64,000 nucleotides of DNA from Nocardiopsis_B mangrovi (GTDB taxonomy: Bacteria; Actinomycetota; Actinomycetes; Streptosporangiales; Streptosporangiaceae), in contig NZ_JBHSFQ010000034.1 of NCBI RefSeq assembly GCF_042653925.1, positions 1 to 64,000 of the forward strand. The letters run 5' to 3'. Under the pieces are notes generated by a model. That model made no database searches. It was not told the DNA's origin and saw only the letters and a program-made list of their open reading frames with translations. The position numbers were made by a program, and so were the translations under genes. Of the stretch, positions 16,401-23,405 are shown one piece after another. Positions within the stretch are counted from its first letter, which is position 1. Each line of letters starts with the position of its first letter.

Positions 16401-18348
16401 CGTCGGAGCGGCCGAGCAGGTCGTGCAGTTCGGCGAGGCGGGCGCGCAGCTCCACCACGTCGACCCCTGCGACGGGGTCGCGCTCGACGGCCTGCTCCAG
16501 TCCCTGGAGGTCGACGTGGGTGACGCTCTCGCGGGGGGCGAGGGTGGTGGGAACGGGGTGCGGGACCTGGGCCTGCGCCGCGGTCGCGACGCCGCCCGCA
16601 CGGGCGGACTCGGCCAGCCGGCCGTTGAGACGGCGCAGCTCGGTCAGGGAGCGTTCGATGGCGGCGATGTCGCCCGTGAGCCCGTCCTTCGCCTGCTCCT
16701 CGGCCGCGATGGCGTAGTCGGCGGCGGCCCAGGTGGCCTCGGCGGCGCGGATGTAGGCGGCGACGGCGGCGTGGCGGGCCTGGTGCTCGTACTCGGTGGG
16801 GGCGGGGGCGGACTCGCCGGCGGTGAGCGTGTCGGCGTCGGAGGCGGCGGTGTCGCGGGTGCGGCGCAGGCGGTCGCGCTCCTCCTGCACGCCGCTCTCG
16901 ACGCCCACGAGCCGGTCGAGCTCCTCGCGCAGCCGGGCGACCTCGGTGTCGCGGTCCCGGTGGGCGTCGATCTGGTCGCGGACGACGCGCGCCTGGGTGC
17001 GCAGCCTGCCGTGCAGGTAGCCGCGGTAGTCGGTGAGGAACGACGCGACCTGCTCCTTGGCGGAGGTCAGCGAGCCGAGCCGGGCGCGCGCCTCCTCCAG
17101 GTCGGAGATGTTGCGGGCCATTTCGTCGAGGACGGCGTCGTCCATGGGCGGCAGCGCCTCGGCGAGGACCGACACCAGCTCGCCCGCCTCCAGGCGCTCG
17201 CCGATGGTGGGGCGGCGCAGCCGGTAGAGGAGGTGGATGAGGTTGCGGTAGCGCACGGGGTCGTCGATGCCGAACAGCTCGCGCATGACGCGGGCGCGGT
17301 AGGAGACCGCGGCGTCGTAGCAGTTCTCCGGGCCGACCTCGGTGCGCAGCCGGTCGATGGGCATGGGGCGGTCGTCGGCGACGAGGTGCAGGTCGGTGCC
17401 GATCGCCCGGCCGGTGACGAAGAACACGCTGCGGGCGTCGGTGCCCGGCGAGGCGGTGATCGCGGCGCCGAGGGTGATCCGGGCGGGCCGTGCGCCGTCG
17501 TCGGAGGCGGCGCCGGCGGGGGTGTCGTCGTCGGCGCCGCCGCGGGTGAACTCCACCCACAGGTAGCCGAGGATCGCGGTGGCGGGTTCGGCGTCGTCCG
17601 CGCCGTCGCCGCTCCGCCCGGCGGCGTCGCCGGGGTCGGTGTCCTCACCGGTGTCGTCGCCGGGGGCGGGGGTGCGGCCGTCGAGCAGGAGCCAGCGCAG
17701 GCTGGTGCGGCTGGTGCCGGTGGTGTCGAGCCGGCGGGCGTCGCCGTCGAGGAGGAACGGCAGCAGCATCTCCAGCGCCTTGGACTTGCCGGCGCCGTTG
17801 CGCCCGCGCAGCAGCAGGCGGCCGTCGGCGAAGTGGAAGACGTGGTCGTCGTACTGCCAGACGTTCTGGATCCCGGCCCGGGTGAGCCGGTAGCGGGTGC
17901 GCAGGCCGACGGCGGTGTCGCCGCCCTCCGGCGCGGCGGCGCCGGCGTCCTCGCCGCCGGGTTCGGCGCCTGTGGCACTGCCGCCGGGTGTGCCGACGTG
18001 CTCCGCCGCGGCGGGCGCGCCCGCGCCGGCCTCCTCAGCGGGAGCGGGGGGTGTGCCGGAGGGAGCCGTGGCGGGGGCGGGTGATCCGCCGAGCCGCGGG
18101 CCGTCGAGCAGGTCGGCGGCCCGGGCCGGACGCCGTGCCGCGGACCGCGCGCCGTCGACGGACGCGGATCCGGAATCGTCCAACAGGTCGGCCCCCCGTG
18201 CGCCCGAGGGCGGGGTCGCCACCCAGCCTCCGGTACCGGCCTGCGCGCTGTTCGCCGCGCCGGCCTGTGCGGCGCTCGCCGCCCCGGGGTCGTTCGCGCC
18301 GGGGGGCGTCGAGTCCGCCGTTCGCTCGCTCGCGCTCGCGTCGGTCAT
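13483..18348 (-). CDS. jetC: Wadjet-type SMC/MukB-like ATPase (TIGR02680 family, JetC-like)
   Basis: A 1,621-aa condensin-like ATPase. Residues 1 to about 145 are a Pro/Ala/Gly/Ser-rich extension not needed by the family. The head then begins RYRLTRAGIQNVWQYDDHVF, with Walker A GRNGAGKS at 182-189 and a SLRWLLLDGR segment. Two very long Ala/Arg/Glu-rich coiled coils follow around a hinge region near the middle. The C-terminus holds LGHRTALSQGEQRVVAYLVL and Walker B LILLDDAFAKVD. In Wadjet systems JetC with JetA and JetB extrudes DNA loops and JetD cuts plasmids. The ATG at 18348 has GGAGGGCGG upstream; the frame stays open to 19209, but that stretch is the repeat region. The intact catalytic motifs argue that the gene is under selection although its partners are incomplete. 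Confidence 0.88.
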   Translation of the reverse strand: MTDASASERTADSTPPGANDPGAASAAQAGAANSAQAGTGGWVATPPSGARGADLLDDSGSASVDGARSAARRPARAADLLDGPRLGGSPAPATAPSGTPPAPAEEAGAGAPAAAEHVGTPGGSATGAEPGGEDAGAAAPEGGDTAVGLRTRYRLTRAGIQNVWQYDDHVFHFADGRLLLRGRNGAGKSKALEMLLPFLLDGDARRLDTTGTSRTSLRWLLLDGRTPAPGDDTGEDTDPGDAAGRSGDGADDAEPATAILGYLWVEFTRGGADDDTPAGAASDDGARPARITLGAAITASPGTDARSVFFVTGRAIGTDLHLVADDRPMPIDRLRTEVGPENCYDAAVSYRARVMRELFGIDDPVRYRNLIHLLYRLRRPTIGERLEAGELVSVLAEALPPMDDAVLDEMARNISDLEEARARLGSLTSAKEQVASFLTDYRGYLHGRLRTQARVVRDQIDAHRDRDTEVARLREELDRLVGVESGVQEERDRLRRTRDTAASDADTLTAGESAPAPTEYEHQARHAAVAAYIRAAEATWAAADYAIAAEEQAKDGLTGDIAAIERSLTELRRLNGRLAESARAGGVATAAQAQVPHPVPTTLAPRESVTHVDLQGLEQAVERDPVAGVDVVELRARLAELHDLLGRSDAEAAERAAVAAELRERAVARAAAERREASLDSEAEAADAALERAKERERAAIDTVRTASADYAAAVRDWSARLRTAAADHDITDSLAALDDGVELPLTDELRVLDLDVPAGIAERAHGVVDPLLHELRTRRDTAVGEERELAAELGELAERKAAGPAGAPAPPAWAATERDDSAGTPFYRAVDFADGLGAVERAGLEAALEAAGLLSGWITSDGALADAATRDLLLTPGRPARGRSLLEVLTPVDRSESGISTSTVTALLGSIALLPAPGEEEPEPRHRRDSVPPPSSGASLDGRWRMGAASGAHRKAAAEYIGADARTAAADRTLANLDRRIAIAEALLAEAEERRADTERRLDELVAVVRAIPDPTALTRAWAALDNARSWLTESVREHAAARDAAASARATVLELRAGLAEPAVRHDLPTGPDDLAAVLGALERLRVEFAAAYRDLEALAVLLERYQRRVAVWEQARAGRVLAEDVRGAAIDDMITVRREIELTDRARAAAPDQIATAVSEVRGRMEQAAGRLPEVERAAQQARDDRVAAETRLDTAVFERAEQAGRALAAGDALRAMLAADGGGRPDPALLAAAGLTGIGDPGAAPEAPADAADAADQGDPGDPGDDRSLAERVDELDALLRAVEDGLDPDPGPGTELDDSGILRRREELHRMLSAGDAAGAWTELTEPAGVKRLTVHDDDGAHDITAYAERLDQAIAGAEEAALQREEEAFERHLLGELAGHLSHQIDEAKALISTMNDVLGDVTTSQGLGVRLDWRLAPDADEDIRAVVPLLARPAAKRTRVETTRLRDALRRCIEAIRRLDPEATGGAQLRAALDYRSWFAFTVYVTDAAHPGRERRLGHRTALSQGEQRVVAYLVLFAAAAAQFGSLAAHAPDAPRLILLDDAFAKVDEPTHGRLLGLLVELDLDFVLTSERVWGCFTSVPSLHIYECLRDPAVPGIATLHFTWDGNRRRLVGV

Positions 18349-18482
18349 CGACCGCCCTCCGCTCCGTGCCGTGCTCTGCCGCCGCTCCGGGTGGTCACCT
18401 GCCGCGGCGGTTCTGTCATTGTCCCGGATGGCGAGAGTGCCCGGGGTCGCGCCGGCGGCCGGGGGACACGGACATGCGGGCC

Positions 18483-19094
18483 GGCCGGCGCGGCGCCGGT
18501 GCCGCCGCGGCGGCATCCCGCACCGCCGCGCCCTGCGACAACGGACCACGGGGGAGGGAAGGCCCGCTGAACACACGCCCACCCGGGCCATCCGGTTCGA
18601 CCCGTTCCGTACCCGATGCGGGCCGCCGCAGTACTCGCCCACCCCCGGAGAAACCCGGAACAACGGAACGGATGGGATCCCGGCCCGGCCGGCGGGGTCG
18701 CGGCACCGTTGCGGCGGCGTCCCGCACGTCCGGCGCCGAGAACAACGGACCACGGCGGCGAGAGCGCCCTGTGAACACGCGCACACCTCGGGTGTCCGGT
18801 TCGCCCCGTCCCGTTCCCGGCACGGGGCGCCGCCGCGCGCATGCTCCGCCGCGGAGACGCGGAACAGCGGACCGGACGAGCCCCCTGACCGGCCGGCAGG
18901 GGCTCGGCGCCACTCCCGCGCGACCCGGCACGGCCGGCCCCCGGAACGACGGACCGCCCGAGCGGACGGCCCCGCTGGACACGCGTCCGCCCGGGCCATC
19001 CGGTGCGACCCGCTCCTCTTCCCATTCCCATGCGGGTCGCCGCGGTGTGCCCGTGGCGCTGGGGGAACGGCTCGGGGCGTCGGGCCCGACAGCC
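18483..19094. repeat. Three imperfect 204-bp tandem repeats between jetB and jetC
   Basis: Units begin at 18483, 18687 and 18891, each with GGCCGGC, an exact period of 204 bases. The best conserved blocks are ACAACGGACCACGG (unit 3: ACGACGGACC) and CGGGCCATCCGGT-CGACCC; units 1 and 2 share most positions and unit 3 diverges in its last third. Because 204 is a multiple of three, frames stay open through all units, but no ribosome binding site or codon-position bias supports a protein. Together with flanks it forms the 769-base gap between jetB and jetC, where such genes normally touch. Confidence 0.85.
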
Positions 19095-19117
19095 GGGCGC
19101 GGACGGGGGGTGTACGG

Positions 19118-20398
19118 TCACTCCCGGCCCCCGGACGCGGCATCGACCGCCGCTCCGGACCCGCCGGCCGAGCCGGCGGCGCCGGCATCGGCGGTCGGCG
19201 CGTCGGCACCGTTCGCGGCGCCGTGGAAGGGGCGGCCGCCGTACCTGGCGGCGGCGGCGAGCAGCGTCCACCCCTCGTGGTCGCCGCCCTGGGTACCGGG
19301 CCCGCGCATCAGCCCGGTGTCGCGCAGCAGCCGCAGGGCGCGGGCGGCGATGTCGTCGGGGTCGGGCACATGGCTCACGGCCGCGCGGCCCCAGCGGCGC
19401 TGCGCCCCGTCGTCGATGACCGCGCGCAGTTCCCCGGCCAGCACCCCGGCCGGAACGGGGACCCCCGCGGCGGGGACGGTGCCGGGCCGCAGCAGCGCGA
19501 TCAGCCGCTCCACCAAGAGCAGCGCCGCCTGTCCCGCGGGGTCCCCGCTGGGGAAGGCCACGGCGCGCTCGGCGTCGGCCTCGTCCGGCATGATCAGGGC
19601 GATGCCCTCCGCGCGGATCTCGGCGTCGCAGCCCAGCAGCTCGGCGAGCTCGGCGACCGCGCGCCACTGGTGGTGGGCCAGCCGGTCGCGCTGGCGCGGG
19701 GTGAGGTCGTCGCGGTAGACGACGGCCGTCTCGGCGAGCATGCGGCGCAGGGCGACCTCCCCGGCGAGGTCGCCCGCGGGGTCGTCGGCCTCCATGCCGC
19801 GCACGAAATCGGCGGCGTCGGCGGTGGAGTGGGGCGGGTGGGCGACCACGCGCCGCACGACCTCGGAGTGGACCGTCAGGCGGACATCGGCGCCGGAGTC
19901 GGCGGCGTGGTCGCGCAGCGCGCCCTCCGACGGTGTCACGGCCCCCCAGGAGGCCAGGTGGCCCAGCGCGGCGATGAAGGCACGCCGCTCCCCCATGCGG
20001 TCACGGGGGTCGAAGTCGAGCCCGGCCTCCACCGCGGCGGCGTGGACGTCGGCCGCCAGGCGCGACACGGTGACCGACCGCGGCGCCTCGACCAGCGCGG
20101 CCAGGCACAGTGCGAGGTGGCCGTAGGTGCGCGGGGAGAACTGGGCGCCGCTGTGCCGGGTGAGCGGCCGCGCGACCGGCCCGACCAGCCCCGTCTTCGC
20201 CAGGCGGGCGTGGTCGGCGGCGACGGTCAGGTCGTAGCCGAGGACCCGGCGGAAGCGCTGGATCAGCCAGTCGGAGTGGGACCGGACGACCGCGAAGTCG
20301 TCGGGGTGGGTGCGGGCGGTGATCAGGGGGTCGGCGAGCAGCCGCCGGGCCGCCGCCTGGCGCTCGCCGATGAGCGCGATGTCCTCATTCGACGTCAA
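19118..20398 (-). CDS. jetB: DUF2398/TIGR02678 family protein (JetB-like)
   Basis: A 426-aa protein of the DUF2398 (TIGR02678) family, the JetB-type kleisin-associated component of one Wadjet class. It begins MTSNEDIALIGERQAAARRL; the family-typical segments LADPLITARTHPDDFAVVRSH and WLIQRFRRVLGYDL, then MGERRAFIAALGHLASWGAV and LLAETAVVYRDDL-type sequence are present. The last 40 residues are Gly/Ala-rich. The start is TTG at 20398 with GAGG/GGAG upstream. It lies 78 bases after the truncated jetA gene. Length is close to complete. Confidence 0.85.
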   Translation of the reverse strand: MTSNEDIALIGERQAAARRLLADPLITARTHPDDFAVVRSHSDWLIQRFRRVLGYDLTVAADHARLAKTGLVGPVARPLTRHSGAQFSPRTYGHLALCLAALVEAPRSVTVSRLAADVHAAAVEAGLDFDPRDRMGERRAFIAALGHLASWGAVTPSEGALRDHAADSGADVRLTVHSEVVRRVVAHPPHSTADAADFVRGMEADDPAGDLAGEVALRRMLAETAVVYRDDLTPRQRDRLAHHQWRAVAELAELLGCDAEIRAEGIALIMPDEADAERAVAFPSGDPAGQAALLLVERLIALLRPGTVPAAGVPVPAGVLAGELRAVIDDGAQRRWGRAAVSHVPDPDDIAARALRLLRDTGLMRGPGTQGGDHEGWTLLAAAARYGGRPFHGAANGADAPTADAGAAGSAGGSGAAVDAASGGRE

Positions 20399-20476
20399 TG
20401 GTGACCTCGTCTCCTGCTCGGTGGGCTGTCGCCGGCCGCACGCCGGTCCCGGTCCGCCGTTCCGTCCGCCGGGGGC

Positions 20477-21247
20477 TCACGCGTGGCGCACCAGGCGGGC
20501 GCCGGACCCGGGCTCGCGCCCGGCGGTGCCCTCGCCGACCGGCGCGAACGCGGTGACCCACAGGCACAGCCCTTCCAGGGTGAGGTCGCCGCCGCTCGCG
20601 CGCATGCTGATGGTGGCCTCGGGGACGTGCCGCACGTGCAGCCGGATGCCGAGTTCGAGGTCGCCCGCCGACACCGGTGAGCGCGTGGCGTCGCCGGAGC
20701 CCAGCGCGGCGGTCAGCAGCTCCATGAGGACGTCCAGCGCGGCGCTGGACAGGTGCAGCCGGGAATCGGCCCCCGTTGGCTCGGCGAGGACGCGGCGGGC
20801 CTCCTGGGCGGCCGAGCGGCGCCAGTGGGCGGAGGACTCGGCGGCGTCGCGCAGCCGCGCCCGCTGGTCGCCGTGGAAGCGCACCGGGGCGGCGGGCAGC
20901 GCGCTGCTCAGCCGGGCGGCGGCGGTGTGCGCCAAGGGCGCGTCCCACCAGCTCGTGGTGGCCGCGACGGACTCCTCCTCGCCGGCGCCCCCGAGGTGGG
21001 TGGCGGCGTGCATGCCGAACGCGGCGGTGAAGATCGCGTGGGCGGTGGCGTCGTCCGCCGCCTCGAACCATCCGGCCAGGCGCAGCAGCGCGGCGCGGCC
21101 GTGCCGGGGCACCGGGCCCTCGGTGTCGGACTGCGGTTCGCGGCCGGTCCCCGCGGCGGGGGCGGGCCGCTGGCCGTGCACGGCCGACCGCCCTCGCGCT
21201 GTCGCGTCGGCGAGGGGCGGCGGCACCTGGTTCGCTGAGTCACCCAC
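20477..21247 (-). pseudogene. jetA: DUF2397/TIGR02677 family protein, N-terminal half missing (JetA-like)
   Basis: 256 codons match only the C-terminal half of the DUF2397 (TIGR02677) family: HGRAALLRLAGWFEAADDAT, AFGMHAATHLGG, SWWDAP and a final domain of about 110 residues ending near the stop. Family members are usually about 480-520 aa, with an N-terminal winged-helix kleisin-like part that is absent. The frame is closed by a TGA two codons before the GTG start, and no N-terminal remnant was found in the 800 bases upstream. Residues 1-50 are low-complexity. A TTTAGT -10 candidate lies upstream, so it may still be transcribed. Scored as a truncated gene; a functional short protein cannot be excluded. 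Confidence 0.7.
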
Positions 21248-21249
21248 AA

Positions 21250-22050
21250 CTCAGCAGACTAAAGACCCCGGGCCGCTGCCGCGCCCAAAACCCGGTTCTC
21301 CGAGGCCGCACCGCGCCGTAGAAGTAACGCTTGACCTGCGATTGGACGATCGACCGTATTTCTTGGCGGCCCGTATCGGTGAGATGGCCGACTCCGCTCC
21401 CGGACCGCGTTCAGAGCCCGCGCCCGGCACCCCCCCGGGCACCGGCCCCAACGGCCCATTGGCGGCCGCGCACCGCGACAGCCACCCGCGCAGTTCACTC
21501 CGCCGGGCACGGCGCCCTGCGGGGACGCACCGGTTAGGACGCGAGATCCCGCCGCCCAGCGGCACGCCGGAGCTCCCCCGGCGGCACGGGATCGAGCGTG
21601 GGGACGACGCGGGCGCCCTGGCCGCGGGAACCGACCGGAACGGACGCGTCCGGGCGCCCGCGGGATCCGGCGGAGGCAGTGGAATCAATCGCGGACCGGC
21701 ACACCCACGCCGCCGGGGACGTCGGCCCGGTTCCCGGGACCGGACGGCCGCGCGCACGGCACCCGCGCCGCCGTCGTCGGCCTCCGGCGCACGACCGGCC
21801 GCGAAGCGCCGTCCGACGCGGTACGCGTCCCCACCGGCCCGACCGGCACGCGGTGGCGGCGCGTGCGGCCCTACGGGGAAGTCCGGTGGCCCCGAACACG
21901 AGGCTCCGCGCGCGAGCACGCGCCGCCGCAAGCGCGCGCCGAGGGGGCGCGTGGTCCCTTGTCCCGGCGGAGTGACCGGCACGGCCCACGACGTGATCGG
22001 CGTGCTCCGGCTGCCCGCCCTCGGCGGCGCGGCCGTGGTGGCCCGCGGTC
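21250..22050. other. 800-base region without a recognisable gene
   Basis: Lies upstream of the truncated jetA gene and downstream of the lipoprotein gene. Several open frames exist on both strands, but all are Arg/Gly/Pro-rich with no family resemblance and no ribosome binding site. The part at 21310-21380 is less GC-rich and could hold a promoter. I looked for the missing N-terminal half of JetA and did not find it. Confidence 0.5.
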
Positions 22051-22055
22051 CCGGG

Positions 22056-22577
22056 TCACTGGGAGGTGGGCAGCATCAGGCGGCCCTGGTCGGCCTCCGT
22101 CATACGCTCCCGCATGTCGTCCGGGAGGTCCCCGCTGTCGGTGACCTCGTAGGTGGTGAAGTACTCCGTGCCCTCGACGTCCTGCGGGTCCTTCAGCTCC
22201 ACGACGACCTCGTAGGGCCGGTCCTGGCAGTCGGGCAGGCACCAGGAGCCCGTGAGCCGGCCCCGGGCCTCGGCGGAGTCGGCGCTCCACGACCGCCACG
22301 TCAGTCCGGTGAAGCTGGTGAACTCCGACGCGGTGAGGCCCGCCGGTTCCCGGGTGGGGCCGCCGGCCTCGTCGCCGTAGGTGTTGTAGACGAAGACCTC
22401 GCTGCCCGACGACGGGGACTCCTCGGGTGGGGCCGACGCGGTCTCCCCGTCCTCCTGTTCGGGGGGTGACGGGCGCGACGTGCCGCCGGCGGGCGGTCCG
22501 CCCTCGGCGCCCGCGCACCCTGCCACGAGTACGAGGGGGCTCAGGAGTGCTATCACGGCAGCGGACGTCGTTCTCAT
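22056..22577 (-). CDS. Putative secreted lipoprotein, unknown function
   Basis: A 173-aa protein with a lipoprotein signal (MRTTSAAVIALLSPLVLVAGC, lipobox LVAGC). A Pro/Glu/Ser-rich linker of about 40 residues precedes a compact domain of about 110 residues that contains FVYNTYGDEAGGP, a Cys pair in WCLPDCQDRPYEVVVEL and YFTTYEV. The domain is not one I recognise. The ATG at 22577 has GGAGGACGC upstream. An upstream TAGGCT -10 candidate near 22640 suggests its own promoter. It would be anchored on the outer face of the membrane. Confidence 0.75.
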   Translation of the reverse strand: MRTTSAAVIALLSPLVLVAGCAGAEGGPPAGGTSRPSPPEQEDGETASAPPEESPSSGSEVFVYNTYGDEAGGPTREPAGLTASEFTSFTGLTWRSWSADSAEARGRLTGSWCLPDCQDRPYEVVVELKDPQDVEGTEYFTTYEVTDSGDLPDDMRERMTEADQGRLMLPTSQ

Positions 22578-22647
22578 GCGTCCTCCAAGATCCCCACCGG
22601 CCCGGCCGGCGGCGCCCGGTGTCACTGTGTGCGCCAGCCTACGCACG

Positions 22648-22782
22648 GTGCGCGACCGGCGCCGAACGCGCCGCGCCCGGCCCTGGAGCGGGGAGCCCAC
22701 CAAGCCAATCGGGACAGGGCGCGGCGCATCCGGGGCCTCGGACGCACCTTCGCCGCCCCTGGACGGTCGCCCGGGGGCCTGA
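22648..22782 (+). CDS. Possible small ORF followed by a strong terminator
   Basis: A 44-codon GTG-started frame (MRDRRRTRRARPWSG at the N-terminus) ends five bases before a perfect 15-bp hairpin in a gap between two divergent genes. It is Arg- and Pro-rich and has no Shine-Dalgarno site. The only support is its position before the terminator, so the real transcript may be a non-coding RNA or nothing at all. Confidence 0.2.
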   Translation: MRDRRRTRRARPWSGEPTKPIGTGRGASGASDAPSPPLDGRPGA

Positions 22783-22786
22783 CAGG

Positions 22787-22822
22787 GAGCCCCGCCCGGC
22801 GCCCTGCCGCCGGGCGGGGCTC
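22787..22822 (+). terminator. Strong terminator-like hairpin in a divergent intergenic region
   Basis: A perfect 15-bp stem GAGCCCCGCCCGGCG and its complement with loop CCCTGC. Flanking annotated genes point away from it, so it implies an unannotated transcript or shields the promoter at 22884 from read-through. Confidence 0.6.
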
Positions 22823-22883
22823 GGGCGGGAAGCGCACGGCCGCGCGGCCGATGCGGCGGGGCGAGGTGTGGGGCGAGCCGCCA

Positions 22884-22913
22884 TCGACCAAACAAGCGCT
22901 TGGCTGTTATATA
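22884..22913 (+). promoter_or_regulatory. Promoter with palindromic operator for the DUF35-thiolase pair
   Basis: TCGACC (22884-22889), an 18-base spacer and TATATA (22908-22913) form a promoter whose start would be at the ATG (22920), giving a leaderless mRNA. The palindrome CAAGCGCTTG (22893-22902) sits between the two boxes. It resembles the AnCAAGnnCTTGnT site of the TetR-family regulator KstR2, with one mismatch in the outer bases. Confidence 0.65.
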
Positions 22914-22919
22914 TGGGGG

Positions 22920-23405
22920 ATGAGCGCCACTCGCCTGCCGGCCGTGGACGGCTGGTTCGCCTCCGGGCCCGGCGGACCCCATCTCATCGGCACCCGCTGC
23001 ACCGCCTGCGCGACCGTGCACTTCCCGCCCGAGCCCCGCTTCTGCCGAAATCCGCGGTGCGCGGGCGGCGAACTCCCCGAGATCCCGCTGTCGCGCCGGG
23101 GCCGGGTCTGGTCCTACACCGACTGCCGCTATCCGCCGCCCCCGCCGTTCGTCTCCCCCGGCCCCTTCGTCCCCTTCACCCTCGCCGCCGTGGAACTGGC
23201 CGCCGAGCGCATCGTCGTGCTGGGCCGGGTCGCCCCCGGGACGACCACCGCGGACCTCAGCGTGGGATGCGAGATGGAACTCGTGGAGGGCACCCTTCCC
23301 GCGGCCCCCGCGCCTTCAGCGGATCCCGCCGGCCCGCCCGCTCCCGCGGTCCACACCGTCTGGAACTGGCGCCCCGTCCCCGGTCCCACCGGGAGCGCGG
23401 AATGA
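22920..23405 (+). CDS. DUF35 / OB-fold nucleic-acid-binding-like protein, thiolase partner
   Basis: A 161-aa DUF35 protein. The rubredoxin-like zinc ribbon is seen as CTACATVHFPPEPRFCRNPRC (residues 35-55, four Cys), followed by an OB fold with GRVWSYTDCRYPPPPPFVSP and ERIVVLGRV. Such proteins bind the acyl-CoA end of thiolase-like enzymes; in steroid side-chain degradation a DUF35 domain is needed by the aldolase Ltp2. Its stop overlaps the ATG of the thiolase gene (ATGA), which supports a two-subunit enzyme. The ATG lies six bases after a TATATA box, so the mRNA is probably leaderless. Confidence 0.85.
   Translation: MSATRLPAVDGWFASGPGGPHLIGTRCTACATVHFPPEPRFCRNPRCAGGELPEIPLSRRGRVWSYTDCRYPPPPPFVSPGPFVPFTLAAVELAAERIVVLGRVAPGTTTADLSVGCEMELVEGTLPAAPAPSADPAGPPAPAVHTVWNWRPVPGPTGSAE

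Noticed and set aside
13411..18084. A 1,557-codon open frame on the plus strand opposite jetC
   Set aside because: It is Gly/Val/Ala-rich antisense sequence of a GC-rich gene, with no domain resemblance; the minus-strand frame has clear SMC motifs.
18483..19094. CRISPR array
   Set aside because: Units of 204 bases with gradual divergence and no alternating repeat-spacer structure.
18349..19209. In-frame extension of jetC to 19209
   Set aside because: It runs through the 204-bp repeats and into jetB, is Arg/Pro/Cys-rich without domain character, and the ATG at 18348 has a good ribosome binding site.
21251..21982. A 243-codon minus-strand frame upstream of the truncated jetA
   Set aside because: Arg/Pro/Gly-rich composition, no ribosome binding site, no resemblance to the DUF2397 N-terminus.
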